From Galeruca laticollis (taxonomy: Eukaryota; Arthropoda; Insecta; Coleoptera; Chrysomelidae), in NCBI GenBank assembly GCA_963921935.1, contig OY998176.1, forward strand, positions 169,380,445 through 169,444,444: DNA of 64,000 nt. Direction: 5' to 3'. Shown piece by piece: positions 35,800 through 51,224 of the stretch (positions are counted from its first letter, which is position 1; each line of letters starts with the position of its first letter). The translations under genes were made by a program, and so were the position numbers. The notes below the pieces were generated by a model, which was not told the origin of the DNA, ran no database searches, and saw only the letters and a program-made list of their open reading frames with translations.

Positions 35800-38478
35800 A
35801 TTTTACGAATTATGAAAGTGAATTACCGTACATAATATTTCCTGAACAAAATTTAAAAGTGATGATTGACACAGGCAGTACAAAATCATTTGTAACACCT
35901 GAAATTGCAAAGAAATATTTTTCAAAATCGACTATGGAAAAATCTTTCAAAGTAACTTCTGCTTTAGGCTCGAGTCAACAAAATTATTGTACAGTAATTC
36001 CATCTTCAAAGATATTTAAAATGAAAAATAAAATGAACTTAGAATATTGTATATTTAAATTTCACAATCATTGTGATTGCTTATTAGGTTTAGATAATCT
36101 GAAAAAATTGAACGCAACTATTGATTTAGTAAATAATGTTCCAATTATGCCTATTAGTGAAATAAAAATAAATTATTTTAAAATCAGAAGCGATAACACG
36201 AATTTTATAGTAGTGCCTCCGCGAACTGAACAAATAATTAAATTGAATATCGATGATATTAATAATGGCGACATAATTATACCTTAAACAGAAATCGGAA
36301 AATTAGAAATTCCCGAATGTCTTACAAAAGCGGAAAATTGTCAAGCTGTATGCACTATTTCAAATCCGTCTGAGTCATATTTTAAAGTAGATTCAAGTGC
36401 TCCGTTAGAGGTTGAACAGTTTGACGAATACAAACAAACCTTGAGCCCTAATTTAAATGCTATTTATGCAAAAAAATTCAAATTTGATATTAATAAAGTT
36501 CGAACAAAATATATGAATTCTGAAGAACGCAACGCTATTCTCAAATTAATTAAAGAATATTCTGACATTTTTCATGTTGATGGTAATCAACTAACTTTTA
36601 CTAGTAAAATCAAGCATCAAATAAAAACTACAAATGATGTACCTATCTATACTTAATCGTATAGATATCCAGAAGTATATAAAAAAGAAGTCCAAAATCA
36701 AATACAGAGTATGTTAGATCAAAATATCATAAGAGCCTCATCCTCACCCTACTCGAGTAGTATTTGGTTTGTTCCAAAAAAATTGGACTCTACAGGTAAA
36801 CAAAAATTCTGAGTCGTCGTAGATTATCGCAAGCTTAACGCAATAACTATAGGAGATAGAGATCCATTACCAAACATAACTGATCTATTGGATAAATTAG
36901 AACGTTGCCAATACTTCACTACCTTGGATCTTGCCTCTGGATTTCACCAAATTGAGATGGCTGTAGAAAATGTACCCAAAACGGCTTTTACTACTGAAAA
37001 TGGCCACTGGGAATTTTTGAGAATGCCATTCGGACTAAAGGGAGCTCCAGCAACTTTTCAAAGAGTGATGGACATAATTTTAATAGGTATCCAAAACGAA
37101 AAATGTTTAGTTTATCTTGACGATATCATTATATTCAGTACAAGCTTGCAAGGACACATAAATAATTTAAAAGAAGTATTTAAGAGGTTACCCGAATCAA
37201 ATTTCAAAATACAAATTGACAAATCCGAATTTTTGAGGAAGGAAGTAGCTTATTTAGGACATATTGTTACCCCTGAAGGTGTAAAACCAAATCCTAATAA
37301 AATAAGTTCTATTCAAAAATTTCCCATACCAAAAACTAGTAAAGAAATTTAAGCTCTTCTCGGACTTCTTGGATATTATAGAAAATTCATTGAAGATTTT
37401 TCAAAACTGACTGAACCATTAACTAATCGTCTTAAGAAAAATGCAGTAATCAACATAAAAGATCCTGATTATAATAATTGTTTTCATACTTGTAAAAATA
37501 TGTTATTAAATGATCCTATTTTACAATACCCGGACTCCTCTCGTCCATTCAATCTCAGACGCAAACAATTTTGCACTAGGCGCTGTTCTCAGCCAAGGAA
37601 AAATCGGAACCGATTTACCTGTGGCATATGCTAGCAGAACACTTAATGATTCTGAAGTAAATTATTCAACAATTGAAAAGGAACCTCTTGCAATTGTTTG
37701 GGCTGTAAAATATTTCCGCTCATATCTTTTCGGGAAAAAATTCACGTCAGTAACAGATCATAAACCACTTCAATGGTTTTTTTTTGAAAGAACCCATTTC
37801 TAAATTAGTTAGATGGCGGTTGATACTCGAAGAATACGACTATGATATAGTGTACAAGGAAGGTGCATTGAACACTAATAGTGACTGTTTATCACGAATC
37901 CAGCTAAATATGAATGAAGTAAATTCTCCGAATAATCCTCCCAAAAAATTATTAGTTTATATGGAAAGACTTAATGACTCACTTTCGAATAATACTAAAA
38001 ATAAAAATGTGAGAATCGAATCACTCATTGTAGAAGTTGAAGATTATAATGACGAAATTGATGACGATAATAATACTATTCACACTAACATAGAAAATCC
38101 TATTGCAGGAATACATATTGCAGAATCTGCAGTAAATGTGGGAAAAAATCAAATTATAATCTCTGAAGTTGATTTTGAACCAGCTAAACCAACTATAATA
38201 AAATTATATGAAACTAAACAAATAATTTCAGTACAATTTTCTAAAAATAACTTTGAACAAGACGTAATAAATTTTGTGAAAGAATATGTAGCACCAAAAG
38301 CAAAATATCATATTTATTTTGAAGATCCCTGATACGAAAAATTCAGCACTGTTATAAGAACAAATTTCAATAATTCACACATTTCATTTATCAAATGTAA
38401 TAAAAAATTAATTTACATCCCTCTAAATGAAATCAAAGAAGTAATACAAAACGATCATGAAGGTAAACGGAATCATAG

Positions 38479-38577
38479 AATGTTTTCAAATGAAACCCAC
38501 GGTCTCTAGTTAATTCCACAATATAATACAAGTTATTGAAAATTCTAAAAAATTGACAATTGTTTCGATAAATCAAT
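38479..38577 (-). repeat. dispersed repeat R, copy 2, inserted in integrase zinc finger
   Basis: The HHCC finger is interrupted between its histidine half (ending NHR) and YETENNIKPRYYWPN. The extra ~98 bp is the reverse complement of the repeat at 14596-14735: AAATGAAACCCACGG, CTAGTTAATTCCACAATATA, GAAAATTCTAAAAAATTGAC, AATTGTTTCGAT. No clear target-site duplication is visible. Confidence 0.8.
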
Positions 38578-39534
38578 ATATGAAACCGAAAATAATATAA
38601 AACCTCGATACTATTGGCCTAATCAAAGATCTTCTGATCATACGTACATTAACGAATGCGAAATATGTCAAATAACAAAATATGATCGGAAACTTGTTAA
38701 ATCATATTTTAATATTACCCCAACAGCTATTGAACCATTTCAAATAATACATTTAGACACTATTACTTTAGAAAATACGAAATTTCTTAGTATAATCGAC
38801 TCATTTTCAAAATACAGGCAGTTGTATAAATTGAACTCAGCCCAAGGCATAGAGATAGTTAACAATTTGATTAAATATTTCACCCATCATTGCATACCGG
38901 AACAAATAATATCCGATAACGGAACAGAATTAAAAAATAGTTTAGTCAAAGATTCATTAGAAACTCATAAAATTCAAATTCATTTCATCAGTTCACAACA
39001 TCCTGAAGCAAACGGCATTGCCGAACGATTTCATTCAACAATTATTGATCATATTAGACTTTTAAATGATCATAACGAATTTAAGAGAGAACCTATTGAA
39101 ATAAAAGTAAATTATGCTCTTTTGGCATTAATAATAGTATTATTCACTCTGTAACGAAACTAAAACCATACGAAATTATTACAGGTCATTTAGAGAATAA
39201 CTCTTCTTTTGATTTAGACATTGATCGACAATTAGTAAATAATTATATTCATATTCACAAAGAAAAAATGAAATAACTTTATTGTAAAATAAATAAATCA
39301 TTGCAAGAAACTAAATATAAAGTTATTTCAAAAGCTAATGAAAGTAGAGAAGATCTTCCAGACCCTCTACCTACAAAAGTGTTTGTCAAAAATAAGCAGA
39401 TTAAAAGTAAGACAAAAAATAAATATCAACCTGAAAAAATAAAATCCGTAAACAGAAAACATAAACTGCGAAAATTGTAACACGTCATTTTAATACCGCT
39501 GAAGATATTCATATTTCAAATATAAAACGACCTG

Positions 39535-40948
39535 AGAAGAAACTTTTATTACAGATTCTTCTCATTCGGACAAGCAATAATAGAAATAAAAGACACTAAT
39601 AACCAAGGAATTTTACCAATAAATCTTGGACCGGCAAAACTACAAAAATCAAGTCATACATTTGTACATTTTTATAACTTAAGTCCGTTACTGGAAGAAT
39701 ATAATTCCTTAAATAAACACTTTGCAAATATCACAGTCGAGATATCGAATATTACATATTCCGTACAACAAACAGAAAATATAGTTAATTTTATTTATAA
39801 TGTTAAGAGTAATATAGAAGGAAAATTTAAAAATTTAAATATTCATTCAATAACAAACAAAAACAGAAGAGGCTTAATGAATGGACTTGGATCTATGATA
39901 AAAGCCATAACCGGCAACCTTGATTCTCAAGACGAAGAAAAAATAAATATAATCTTAGAGCTTAGAACAAAATCAAGTTAATCTTCAAAGTCAAATTCAA
40001 ATACAGTACAGCGTTAGCGAACAAATAATAAATAACTTCAATAAAACTATTCAAGATATTCAAAATAATGAAATATTGCTTAAATCGAAATTATTAGACA
40101 TAAAAGATTTGCTTGACCTTCAAGTGCAATATGAGAATCTTATTTATCTCAAGGATATGTTGAATGAAGTTTCAATTATTTATACTGTTATATTAGATGT
40201 AATAGAAACTGTAGAGAATTCCTGGACATTCTGCAAACTATAGACATTGCACCCTAGTATAATTAAATCGAAAGAATTATTTACAGAGTTGCAAAAAATA
40301 TCTTCGTTTTATAAATTACAATTACCGTTGGAATTGAAATACGAGAATATTTTAAACTTTGAATCAATTTTGGATATAACGTGTAGAGTAAGTAAAAATA
40401 GAATACAATGATTTTTATCGATTCCTATAGATTTTAATATTGAGTTTGAATTATTTTATTCATTACCCATTCCTACTAAGTTAGAATCAGAATTCGTAAT
40501 AATAATACTAAATTCAAAGTATTTGCTAAGATCTGATACACAGATAAAACCTCTAAACGATATTTGTACAAGGAGTGAAAATTTTCGATGTGCTTCACAC
40601 CTTCAAGAGAATAATAAACAGTTATGTGAGGAACAAATAGTATTAATGGAAAACTCTACTAACTGCGAATACACTAAAATCAAAATTATTGAAAATAATT
40701 TGGAAATTATACCAGAAATAAACCAATACCTAGTAGTATTTCCAGAAGAAAAAAAATAATAATTGAATGTTCGGAAGCCTTTGGAAATAAATTTGAAAAA
40801 ATTAAAATTAAAAGAAATACCTTCGCAAGGATTGACACCAATTCATGAAGAACAATTAAATCTCCATATTCCTAGCATATGGACTATATTTCTATATTCT
40901 AGCGTAGTATTGATAATTATTTGGCTACTCTTGAAGAAAATTCTATGA
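39535..40948 (+). pseudogene. env of errantivirus-like element 2
   Basis: A broken envelope gene after integrase. It keeps a basic processing-type site followed by a fusion-peptide-like segment (NKNRRGLMNGLGSMIKAITG, 39,858-39,917). Helical Ile/Asn-rich stretches follow, then conserved ectodomain Cys residues (the DICTR, RCASHLQ, QLCEEQ and NCEYTK region, 40,559-40,680) and a membrane span (IWTIFLYSSVVLIIIWLLL, 40,879-40,935) with a basic tail. Stops or frameshifts occur near 39,980, 40,240, 40,410 and 40,758. It is expected to be expressed from a spliced RNA; a possible acceptor ends at 39554 and a possible leader donor lies at 34641. The order matches Drosophila gypsy-type Env. Such proteins mediate membrane fusion; this copy is inactive. 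Confidence 0.85.
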
Positions 40949-41020
40949 AGAAGAAAATCAGAAGTAACTCCAATGGAATTACAAGAAAAGAAAATTCAAC
41001 TTTCCAGGGGGTGCGTCGAT

Positions 41021-41033
41021 CTAATGGGGGAGG
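41021..41033 (+). promoter_or_regulatory. polypurine tract of element 2
   Basis: ATGGGGGAGG directly precedes the TGTTATA start of the 3' LTR, as expected for the plus-strand DNA primer. Confidence 0.85.
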
Positions 41034-41273
41034 TGTTATATACCTTAAATTACTTAGTACATATTAAATAAATTGCTTAATCAGCATATTGTGTAATAAC
41101 CTGTTGTTTTATAAATTATTGAACCTCATTTTTGCTTACATTGTATTTTTTACCTTTTTGAATTGTTTAGTTTATATAGTCAGTCTAGAATTTACTTCGA
41201 ATCTTGGAACATGTAACTTTTGTTAAATAAATAATTTTTTAAAAAACCCTTTCCCGTGTGTAAAAAGTTATTT
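41034..41273 (+). repeat. 3' LTR of element 2
   Basis: A 240-bp copy starting TGTTATATACC and ending GTGTAAAAAGTTATT. It includes the ~80-bp segment missing from the 5' LTR and an AATAAATAAT polyadenylation-like signal. A TATATATATATA run follows directly. Confidence 0.92.
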
Positions 41274-42660
41274 TATATATATATATTATATTAAAATTTT
41301 GAAACTGTGTATAAAAATTATTATATCTAATAAGTTTTTTATTATATGATAATTCGTTTTACCTCGTCAGGGTACTTACCTCGGCTATAGCTCAATAGAT
41401 GGCATGAATTGTTTCATACTGAAATGAGAATGATAATCTTCTTATCATTAATTTGGTAACAAACAGGGTTCTGAGTAAGGCCTCCGTTTTTCCGCAGATT
41501 ATTTTAAGAACAATTTAAATAAGCATCGAACTCAAATTAGTACAGTTTAATAAATTTCAACATATAAAAATATAATACAAGGACATAAATGGATGATAAA
41601 TTTGAAACGTGATTTGGCTCGGAAATACCTTACAAGAAATATTTGTGACTTGTGCAGAGATAACAAAATATTCGTTGTTGTAACGCAATTTTAGGTTCTG
41701 TTATTTTATTCCAAAGTCTGAGGAAGTTATATGATTTCAAATCTGATTATGGATGAGTAAATGGAAATTATTTGGAAAGAATTGTGAATGAACAATTAAC
41801 AAGTATGTAAGTAATCCTTAAGTCTAATTAAACACTTGAATACGATTTAACTTACAAAGAAGTAGTGTCTTACCACAGTCAGGACTGCAATACTGTCGTC
41901 AAGGGATTTAAACCTTAAAATTTCAATAAGGTTTATCTATATATCAAGAACTGCTACATACTGGAAACGCTGTTGATGTTATAATTGTTGACTGCAGGAT
42001 GTATTTATGTGATTACAGATTTGGGAACAAGGAACAATTTTTTCTTATGGATGATTCGAAATATATTTTGTTGCTAAGACGCAAAATATACAAATGGACA
42101 ATTTACATTTGTGAGGTATGTTTCTCTTTTAGTTTAAATTATATTGTTAATGGTTTTGTCAAAATTTCATGAAAATCTCTCACCAATTTCCATATGGGGA
42201 TCTCTTCCATTCAGCTCAGAACAACCAACTCTTTCTTGTTTACAAAAATTTATTGATAGTCCTCCCTCTTAGCAACCAAAATCTGACTTCCTGGATACCA
42301 GAGTTCCTTTCTCCTCGGATTGGTTTAAATCTTAAACAGGATCTATTCATACAATTAATTTTGTCTGCTTAACTGATCTCATCAATCAATGTGACATTTC
42401 ATTGGTTGATTTTTATAAAACTTTGTACATATGTAAAAAGGATAAAAATAACTATTTTACAATATAAATAATAAATTGAAATATTGGTATTACATTCGAA
42501 GATCATTATACATAACTATAAAAGAAATTTTTTTATTCGCAACAATATTGACAAATCCCTGAACTGTCATTGGATATTCTTCTATTTTGACATACAGGGC
42601 GTTCTATTTATAAATGCTCATTCTTGACAAGTGTATGCTTATTATGAATAGAAAAATGTG

Positions 42661-42665
<5 letters not shown>
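41274..42665. other. no gene recognised
   Basis: Begins with a short (TA)n run. No supported coding sequence; a 67-residue frame at 42169-42372 matches nothing known to me. Confidence 0.4.

Positions 42666-42721
<56 letters not shown>
42666..42721. repeat. (TA)n microsatellite, left flank of BEL element
   Basis: TA run with one AAATA interruption directly abutting the LTR at 42722. Confidence 0.95.
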
Positions 42722-43182
42722 TGTTAGCTCAAAGAACAATGGACTGTATATTTTTCAATTATGCAATCAGCGAATCGACAACATGTAAAATAAGCTCCAA
42801 TTAAATCGTACTTACCAATGAACCACACACTATGAGTTTTCACGATCGATCGTTTGGATTACAGTTGAATATAGTGAAAGTCCTGGCCTTTGTGACACTA
42901 ATTAAAGTTTATCTTAACGTCTATATCTGCGAATAATATCACAAGAGAATAAAAGAAGTTGACACACGTCGCGGTTTAACAAATTTTGAGGTTTTACAAA
43001 AGGAGTTGATTTTTAGTGAAATTGAAACGAATTGTTCCTCAGCGATAGCGGTAACGATAATGACCAGAATTGAAAACTAGTACTTTATCAAAAATGTATA
43101 AGAACTCAGTTTAAAATTTAATGAAAATAGTCCATGAGCGACGCGCCGAATTTTTATGAAAACTAAGGGGGTGGAGCGAATA
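42722..43182 (-). repeat. 3' LTR of BEL element
   Basis: Plus-strand start TGTTAGCTCAAAGAACAATG matches 49002 onward. On the element strand the LTR ends TTGAGCTAACA. A purine-rich GGTGGGCGG (43193-43185, minus) lies just outside as a candidate polypurine tract. Confidence 0.95.
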
Positions 43183-43347
43183 TACCGCCCACCAAAATTG
43201 GAATGGTTGTCCAATTTTAGCACTAGGGAGATAAGCGAAACTTTAGAAAATGGAGGAACTAATAAAGAAAGTTACCACGCCTGGTGACAAAACAAGATAC
43301 AAAACAAAATAGAACAGACAAAAAAAATAAAGAGAATGAAGAGAAAA

Positions 43348-46300
43348 TCATTCCGGAAGAGGAATGAGCTTGTTAACTGGAGGTGTCAGAACGCCAGTGG
43401 GAGTTTGAAGGACGACAACGCGTGAAACATCGTCTTCTCCGTACTTCAGTTCAGTAACGCGAGCCAAGGGCCAAGATAAGGGAGAAGAGTTCATTCCCTT
43501 CAATATTACAACGTCGCCCGTTTTGAGCGGATGAGCCGATGTAGTCCACTTAGTACGTTGAGTCAAGGTATTGAGGTATTCCCGAGACCAACGACGCCAA
43601 AATGATTGTGAAATCTGTGAAATAGTCTTCCAACGGGAGGATAAAGAAATGTCTTCCGAAAGCGGGATTTCAGGTCTTGATAAGAGAGGGACGCCAATAA
43701 GAAAATGACCTGGACTGAGATACATGGATGCTTCATTGGGGTCTGAGGACAATGAGCATAGAGGTCGACTATTGAGAATAGCTTCGATTCGTGCAAAAAG
43801 TGTGGCATACTCCTCCGCAGTGAAGGTAATTTCAGCACACAAGCGATATAACAAATTCTTGACAGATTTAACGGCTGCTTTCCACAGCCCGCCAAAGTTA
43901 GGGACAGATGGAGGATTAAAAAACCACTTAATTTCGCGCTTCGACAAAGTACTCAAGATCTCGTCATGATGAGTTTGGAGGAAATGATAAACTTCCTGAA
44001 TGTGCCTATTGGCACCAATAAGGTTCCGACCTTGATCGGATAAGAAGGAATGAGGAAGACCTCTACGAGCGATAAACCTATCGAGCGCTGCTAAGAAGAC
44101 GTCAGTAGAAAGTTCGGAAGCAAACTCCAAATGTACAGCCTTAGTCGCGGTACAAACAAAAACGCATAGGTAGCCTTTGGTAATGGTGGCTTTACGGAGA
44201 CGACAAGCACGAACTTGAAATGGGCCGGCATAATCAACACCTGTGTTAAGAAAGGGTCTACCTGGCTGAACTCGACAAGGGGGTAAATCGGCCATAATTG
44301 GCTGAATAGTGGAAGCTCGAAAGCGATGACAAGTGAGGCATTGGTGAATCACTTTACGTATAAGCTGACGTAATGAAAGAATCCAATACTAAACACGGAT
44401 TAAAGCTTGACACGTGGTGGGTCCAGCGTGCAAGGCGGTTAAATGATAGTGCTTGCATATGAGCATAGAGAGGTGAGCTGATCGGGGCAATAATATTGGA
44501 TGTTGTGCATTGTAATTAAGTTGAGAGTTTTTGAGTCTACCGCCCACCCTGAGGACCCCATGGTCATCAAGAAAGGGGGTCAATTTGCAAAGAGAATTAA
44601 CTGTTTTAGTGACTCGTATTTCCTGCAGAACACCAGAAAAATATTGTGACTGCGTACGCACGATGATTGTACGTGATGCATCTTGTAATTCAATAACGCT
44701 CAAAGGACCTGCGGAGGGAGGTTTAGAATAAATACGGGATTTACAATTGAAAACGAAACGTCGCATCCAAGCAACAACTTGCTGCATACGTGTAAAGGAA
44801 GAGAATCGTAGAGAGAATTCTTCAAATGAGGGATCGGGTTGAACAGTGATGAGTGCTAGGGGACTCGGTTTGAACTCTAATAAAGATTCGGAGTTCAAAT
44901 TGGTACTGCGAAAGGGAATAGGCCATTGCTGGTGGTAATCGGTCAATAGCGGTGGACTTCGAGTCCATAAGTGAAATATCTTGTCTTGAAGAAAATTAGA
45001 AGCCATGTCAGCGGGATTGAGAGAAGAAGGACAGTGGGACCACGTTAAATAAGGAGGTGAATGACCGACAATATGAGCAATTCGATGTGAAACAAAAGTT
45101 TTGAGAGTATGAGGGGGAGTGTGTAACCATGTAAGTACTATTTCAAAATCCGAAAAAAGTCTGATATCAGATAACGGTTTCGGATACCGAATATGCAAAA
45201 CCGAATTGATTAGATCAATTAAAAGTACTGCGGCGCAAAGTTCAAGTCTAGGGATAGAGAGTGTTTTTAGTGGGGCAACACGAGTTTTGGCCTTCCACAA
45301 AAAGGAATGGCGCGAGTTAACGGATTCGAAACATATGTACACTACTGCAGCATAAGCAAGAGACGAGGCATCCGCGAAACCTATCAGGTGTATTTGATCG
45401 AAATACATGTTAGGAATGACGCAACGAGGAATATTAAGCGTGGCGATGCGATCAAGATTATTGATAAGATGGTTCCAATGTATTGCAATTTCAGAGGTAA
45501 CTGGTTGATCCCAATCAAGTTTAGCGAGCCATATCTTCTGGATAATAATTTTAAAGGAAATGACGAGAGGAGACAAAAATCCATTTGGGTCAAATATTTT
45601 AGCTAAGAAGGAAAGCATGTTACGCTTAGTACAAGCCGCTTGAAAAGGTTGAACTCTGAATACAAAGCAGTCTCGAGATGGTTCCCAATTCAAACCTAAA
45701 ACTTTTAACGAATTGTCCTCATCATTAAACTGTAGAGGAGCTTCTAAATGGCTAGGAGGCAAGTCTCTATAAAGCTGAGGGTGACTAGACGACCATTTGC
45801 GTAGTTCAAACCCTCCAGACGAAAGTAATTGTATTAATTGCATTTGCAAATCCAATGCGGATGGAATGTCGTCCTCACCGGAAATGATATCGTCAACATA
45901 AGTCTGGTTTAATAAGGCTTGTGAAGCTAAAGGAAAACGATGTCCTTCATCTTGAACGAGTTGCTGGAGAACGCGCATGGCAAGAAAAGCGGAGGGGTCT
46001 AAGCCATGAGTTACGGTGTTTAGCTCAGCTTCTTGTTCAGGAAGATTGGCTTTGGGTTTCCAGAGGATATGCTGCATGTGACGATCTTGTTCATGTACCA
46101 GAATTTGTCGAATGTCGCAGCAAAGAGCAATTCGAGAAAGTCGAAAATTGAGTAATATGTCTGAGACAGATGACTGTAACTTGGGTCCTTTGATTAGGCA
46201 ATCATTGAGGGACAGACCAGAAGAGTCGGGACTAGATGCATTGGAAACTACTCGGATTTTGTTGCCATGATTTGTAACTTTAGTTACTACATGATGGGGA

Positions 46301-48546
46301 ATAATATACTGAGTGGGTTGCAGAGACTTGGACATGTGCCCTAATTCTAAATACTCTTGTAGAAATAGTTCGTATTCCAATTTGAGTGGAGGAGTCTTAT
46401 CAAGACGTTTGATAAGTTGAACAAGTGAATAACGAGCAACCTTCTGATTATTAGTTAAAGGGGCCGCGTTTGGTTTGATCGGCAGAGAGACTGAATATCG
46501 GCCGTCTTCATTTCGTTTATGAGTGGCGATGAAATGTTGCTCCGCTAAAATGTCAAGAGGATCTTGAAGTGTGAGATTAGAAACATTTTCAATTTCCCAA
46601 AATTTGCTGAGGTCGTGAGAAATCTGACAAGTAGATATCAAAGAAGTGATTCGTTGATTTCGATCACGTGTTTGGATAGGACCAATAATTGTCCAACCAA
46701 ATATGGTGCTGATTGCGACCGGGCCAAGAGAGCTGGGAACAAAAGGTTGAGGTAGTAATAACTGGGGGTAGACGTCAGCACCCAAAAGTAAGTCTATTTT
46801 GTCTGAGCGATGAAATTCGGGATCAGCCAAAGTTAAATATCGAAAAGCACGAGCAACTTCGGTACTAATGTTAGAAGGAGGCAAATGGTCAGTAATATGA
46901 GAAACCACTGATGGGTTTATGTCAATATGATTTGGATAAAGCCTGGAGAAAAGTTGGCATTGGATAGTACCAGGAGAGGTAGAGAAGTGTCCGCCAATGC
47001 CTGATACGGAAACTGGCAAATCATGAATCTTTTGACTCAACTGGTTAGATAAACGCTTTGAGATAAAGGAGAGTTGTGATCCAGGGTCAATAACTCCCCG
47101 TACGGGAATATAACCTTTGCGCTCATCTAAGATGCGTGCACGAAAGGTACCTAGAAGTGATGCTACAGGCGTTGAGGTCGCACAACTAAACGAGAGCGTG
47201 GAAGCAGTTGCGGGTTGTTCGACAGAGGAGGTAGATGCAATATTGGATTCATGATTGACATGATCCGAGGTGCGATTGGACACGGAACTGTTACCTGAAT
47301 TGTCTAATTGAAAAGGGTGCAATAGAGTATGATGATTGCGAGAATTGCATTTACGGCGGCCAGATGTAGATTTACATTGTGATTTCAGGTGGGAACCTAA
47401 ACCGTTGAAACAACGTTTGTGTTGCTTGATGAAATCGATCTTTTCATCTCGAGAAAGAAGAAAAAAGGCGGAACAGGAGGACAATGAGTGTGCCTTGTGA
47501 CAAAATATACAAGACAGGATTTTTGAATCGGAATGAACAGAACGATGTGAATTTGAATCTGAAGAATTTGAATTACGACTGGCAATGAATGAATTTGATC
47601 TAAAAGCGACCGTGGTACGAGTATTGGGGTTAGAACTTGCGGGGGTAGAGATTATTTCCAATGTTTTGATCTGATGTATTACGAATTCCAACAAATCATC
47701 AAATCGCGGAACTCCTTCTGAAGATTGTCGATCTTCGAAGGCTTTAGCGGTACGTGCATCAAGATTATTTAATGATAAAGTGAACAAAATGAAGTTGGCT
47801 AAATCATTGATGGATAATGCTTTAATAGCCTGTACAGAATTTTTATGCGTCTCATGACAATGTTTCAAATTGCTGAGTGGATTAGAAGAAATTAGTTTGA
47901 ATTTCAGAATTTTATTTAAATAGGCTTGAGCTATTCTGCGGGGAGATTGATATCTATTGACCAGGGCCGTATAAGCTAGTTCGTAATTTTCACCTGTTAG
48001 CTGTAGGCTAGAAACAACTGAGAGAGCACTTCCGCTCAGGTTTGAGCGTAAAAAATGAAATTTTTCGATAGGGGAGAGAGACGTGCTATTATGTATAAGG
48101 GATTGAAAGAGTGCGAAGAATTCAGGCCATTTCTCAATATCACCAGAAAAAGTCGGTAAATGAATTTTAGGTAATGCAACATTACTTTGAGAGCTCGTAC
48201 TGACACTGATGACAGGAGTAGTAGTCGGAGTCGGTTTTTCATTAGTAAGTTGTACAAACTTAGCTCTTATTTTGAAAAGAATTGTGCGAAAAGCATTGGA
48301 AGGTGCTTCTGTATCAATGTTATCCGCTGGAGGTAGGAGACAGCTGAGATCACTAATTTTATCATTGATTAGTTTAAAATCATCTTGCAATCGCGCGGTA
48401 TCATCATGATATACCTGCGCAACAGCAATTTGTTCATAAGTGCAATCTTTAACTGCATCTCAGCTGCTAGTAGCATCGGAGAAAATCGTTTGTCGCCTTG
48501 CTACGTATTGCATCATTAATTTACGATTCTTTTCGTCAGCAGCCAT
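43348..48546 (-). pseudogene. BEL/Pao Gag-Pol polyprotein
   Basis: Start ATG 48546 (MAADEKNRKLMMQYVARR), stop after residue 1732. Gag has the DUF1759-type region (LPKIHLPTFSGDIEKWPEFF, residues about 125-145) and Cys/His knuckles near 340-410. The protease motif is GVIDPGSQLSFIS (about 485), with DPG where DSG or DTG is usual. RT has CDIRQILVH, lacking the residues that normally follow the first Asp (family ADIVKMYRQI), and QTYVDDIISG (about 880) with YVDD intact. RNase H GFADASSLAYAAV lies near 1055. Integrase has an H-H-C-C finger (HYHLTALHAG, CLTCHRF, about 1370-1400), GVDYAGPF and SDQGRNLIGA, but GLWKAAVKS where the catalytic Glu is expected. In-frame stops: TGA codon 29 (48462-48460) and TAG 44391-44389 inside the integrase finger. 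Otherwise continuous. Confidence 0.93.
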
Positions 48547-48980
48547 TTTGATAAACGTGAATTAACAATGAATAAGAAACAGTTGATGAATAATAATAAA
48601 TGAAAGATATAAACATGCAAGAATAAATTTAATAGTCGGAGAATGTATCGTCCTGCCCCGGTAAACGTAAAAATGTTTTGAACGCGGATAATCACTAATT
48701 AGTTAACTCGTGATCTAGAAGATAAATTTTATTGAATCAAAAACCAGTGTATAGTCGACAACAAATTCAATAAATAAGCAAGAATTTTGACAAAGATGAA
48801 AAACCAGTTAATTACTTCTAGTTTTTATTTAACACGAGTCCGATAAAACGTAGGAAATTTGTTCCAATTTTAAATATAACAAATTTTTAATGGATTCAAA
48901 AATTAAGGCGAATGAAAGATATATGAAAATATTATTCGCAGATATATGTCAACTCGCTAACCGCAAAACAGAACAGTAGA

Positions 48981-48998
48981 TCCGCTCGTACTGGACCA
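48981..48998 (-). promoter_or_regulatory. primer-binding site of BEL element
   Basis: Minus-strand TGGTCCAGTACGAGCGGA starts three bases inside the 5' LTR. A TGGTCC-type start is common in BEL elements. About 430 bases of leader separate it from the gag ATG. Confidence 0.75.
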
Positions 48999-49001
48999 AA
49001 A

Positions 49002-50788
<1,787 letters not shown>

Positions 50789-51224
50789 CACATAAATCAT
50801 CAAGTTTCAAAACATTTTCACGCCTTCGAAACTTGCGTGTTAAACTAATTAAAATACAAATTCAGATGCAGCACTGGTTGATTGGCTGCAGCCGAATTGT
50901 CGTCCGAGTTTGGAATGTTTACAATGTTTTGGAGCTCCCTAAATTTTTAATGAAATTACAATCGAACAGTTCAAGCTGCGCGTATAATTCGTCAGCAACT
51001 AGAACCTGTATGTTTCCGGAATCATATATTTCTTTTGTTCAAATGATCAAATATTGAACAACAATTGCCATCGAATAGTTATTATTAGTGAATATACATT
51101 GACGGGTATTGCTATGGAATCAAACAAACAAAATTGATGTCAGATAGAGAAAGGTAATTAATATGCAATCATAATTTTAACTGTGTCCACCCTTACTTCG
51201 TGTAATCTACTCATTTTACTCTTT

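Larger units (their letters stand above)
35748..39480 (+). pseudogene. pol of element 2: protease, RT, RNase H, integrase
   Basis: Protease KVMIDTGSTKSFVTPEIAKK (about 35,860) has the DTG triad. RT has YFTTLDLASGFHQIEM (about 36,910), MPFGLKGAPATFQRV and CLVYLDDIIIFS (about 37,100) with YLDD intact. RNase H has SISDANNFALGAVLSQG (about 37,550) and TDHKPLQWF. Integrase has HEGKRNHR (38,457-38,480), CEICQ (about 38,660), IIHLDTITLEN, IISDNGTELKN and HPEANGIAERFHSTI, so both Asp residues and the Glu are present. Lesions: in-frame stops near 36,285, 36,654, 36,811 and 37,350, frameshifts near 37,530 and 37,780, a stop near 38,330, a repeat insertion at 38479-38577 and a shift near 39,140. The protein would copy and integrate the element; this copy cannot. 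Confidence 0.92.
34256..41273 (+). mobile_element. Ty3/gypsy errantivirus-like element (gag-pol-env), LTR element 2
   Basis: A complete provirus-like layout: 5' LTR, primer-binding site, leader, gag, pol (protease, RT, RNase H, integrase), env, polypurine tract and 3' LTR. All reading frames carry stops or shifts, so the copy is inactive. The LTRs differ at a few positions in their shared part, and the 5' LTR lacks about 80 bp. Both flanks are TA-rich, consistent with the known ATAT preference of insect errantiviruses. Confidence 0.92.

Noticed and set aside
41373..41420. TATAGCTCAATAGATGGC as a tRNA A box
   Set aside because: No B box follows at a suitable distance and no cloverleaf can be drawn.
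45119..45606. Plus-strand frames opposite the BEL polyprotein (also 44531-44731, 45921-46151, 46564-46755, 48209-48409)
   Set aside because: All lie antisense to a long, clearly coding frame and match no family.
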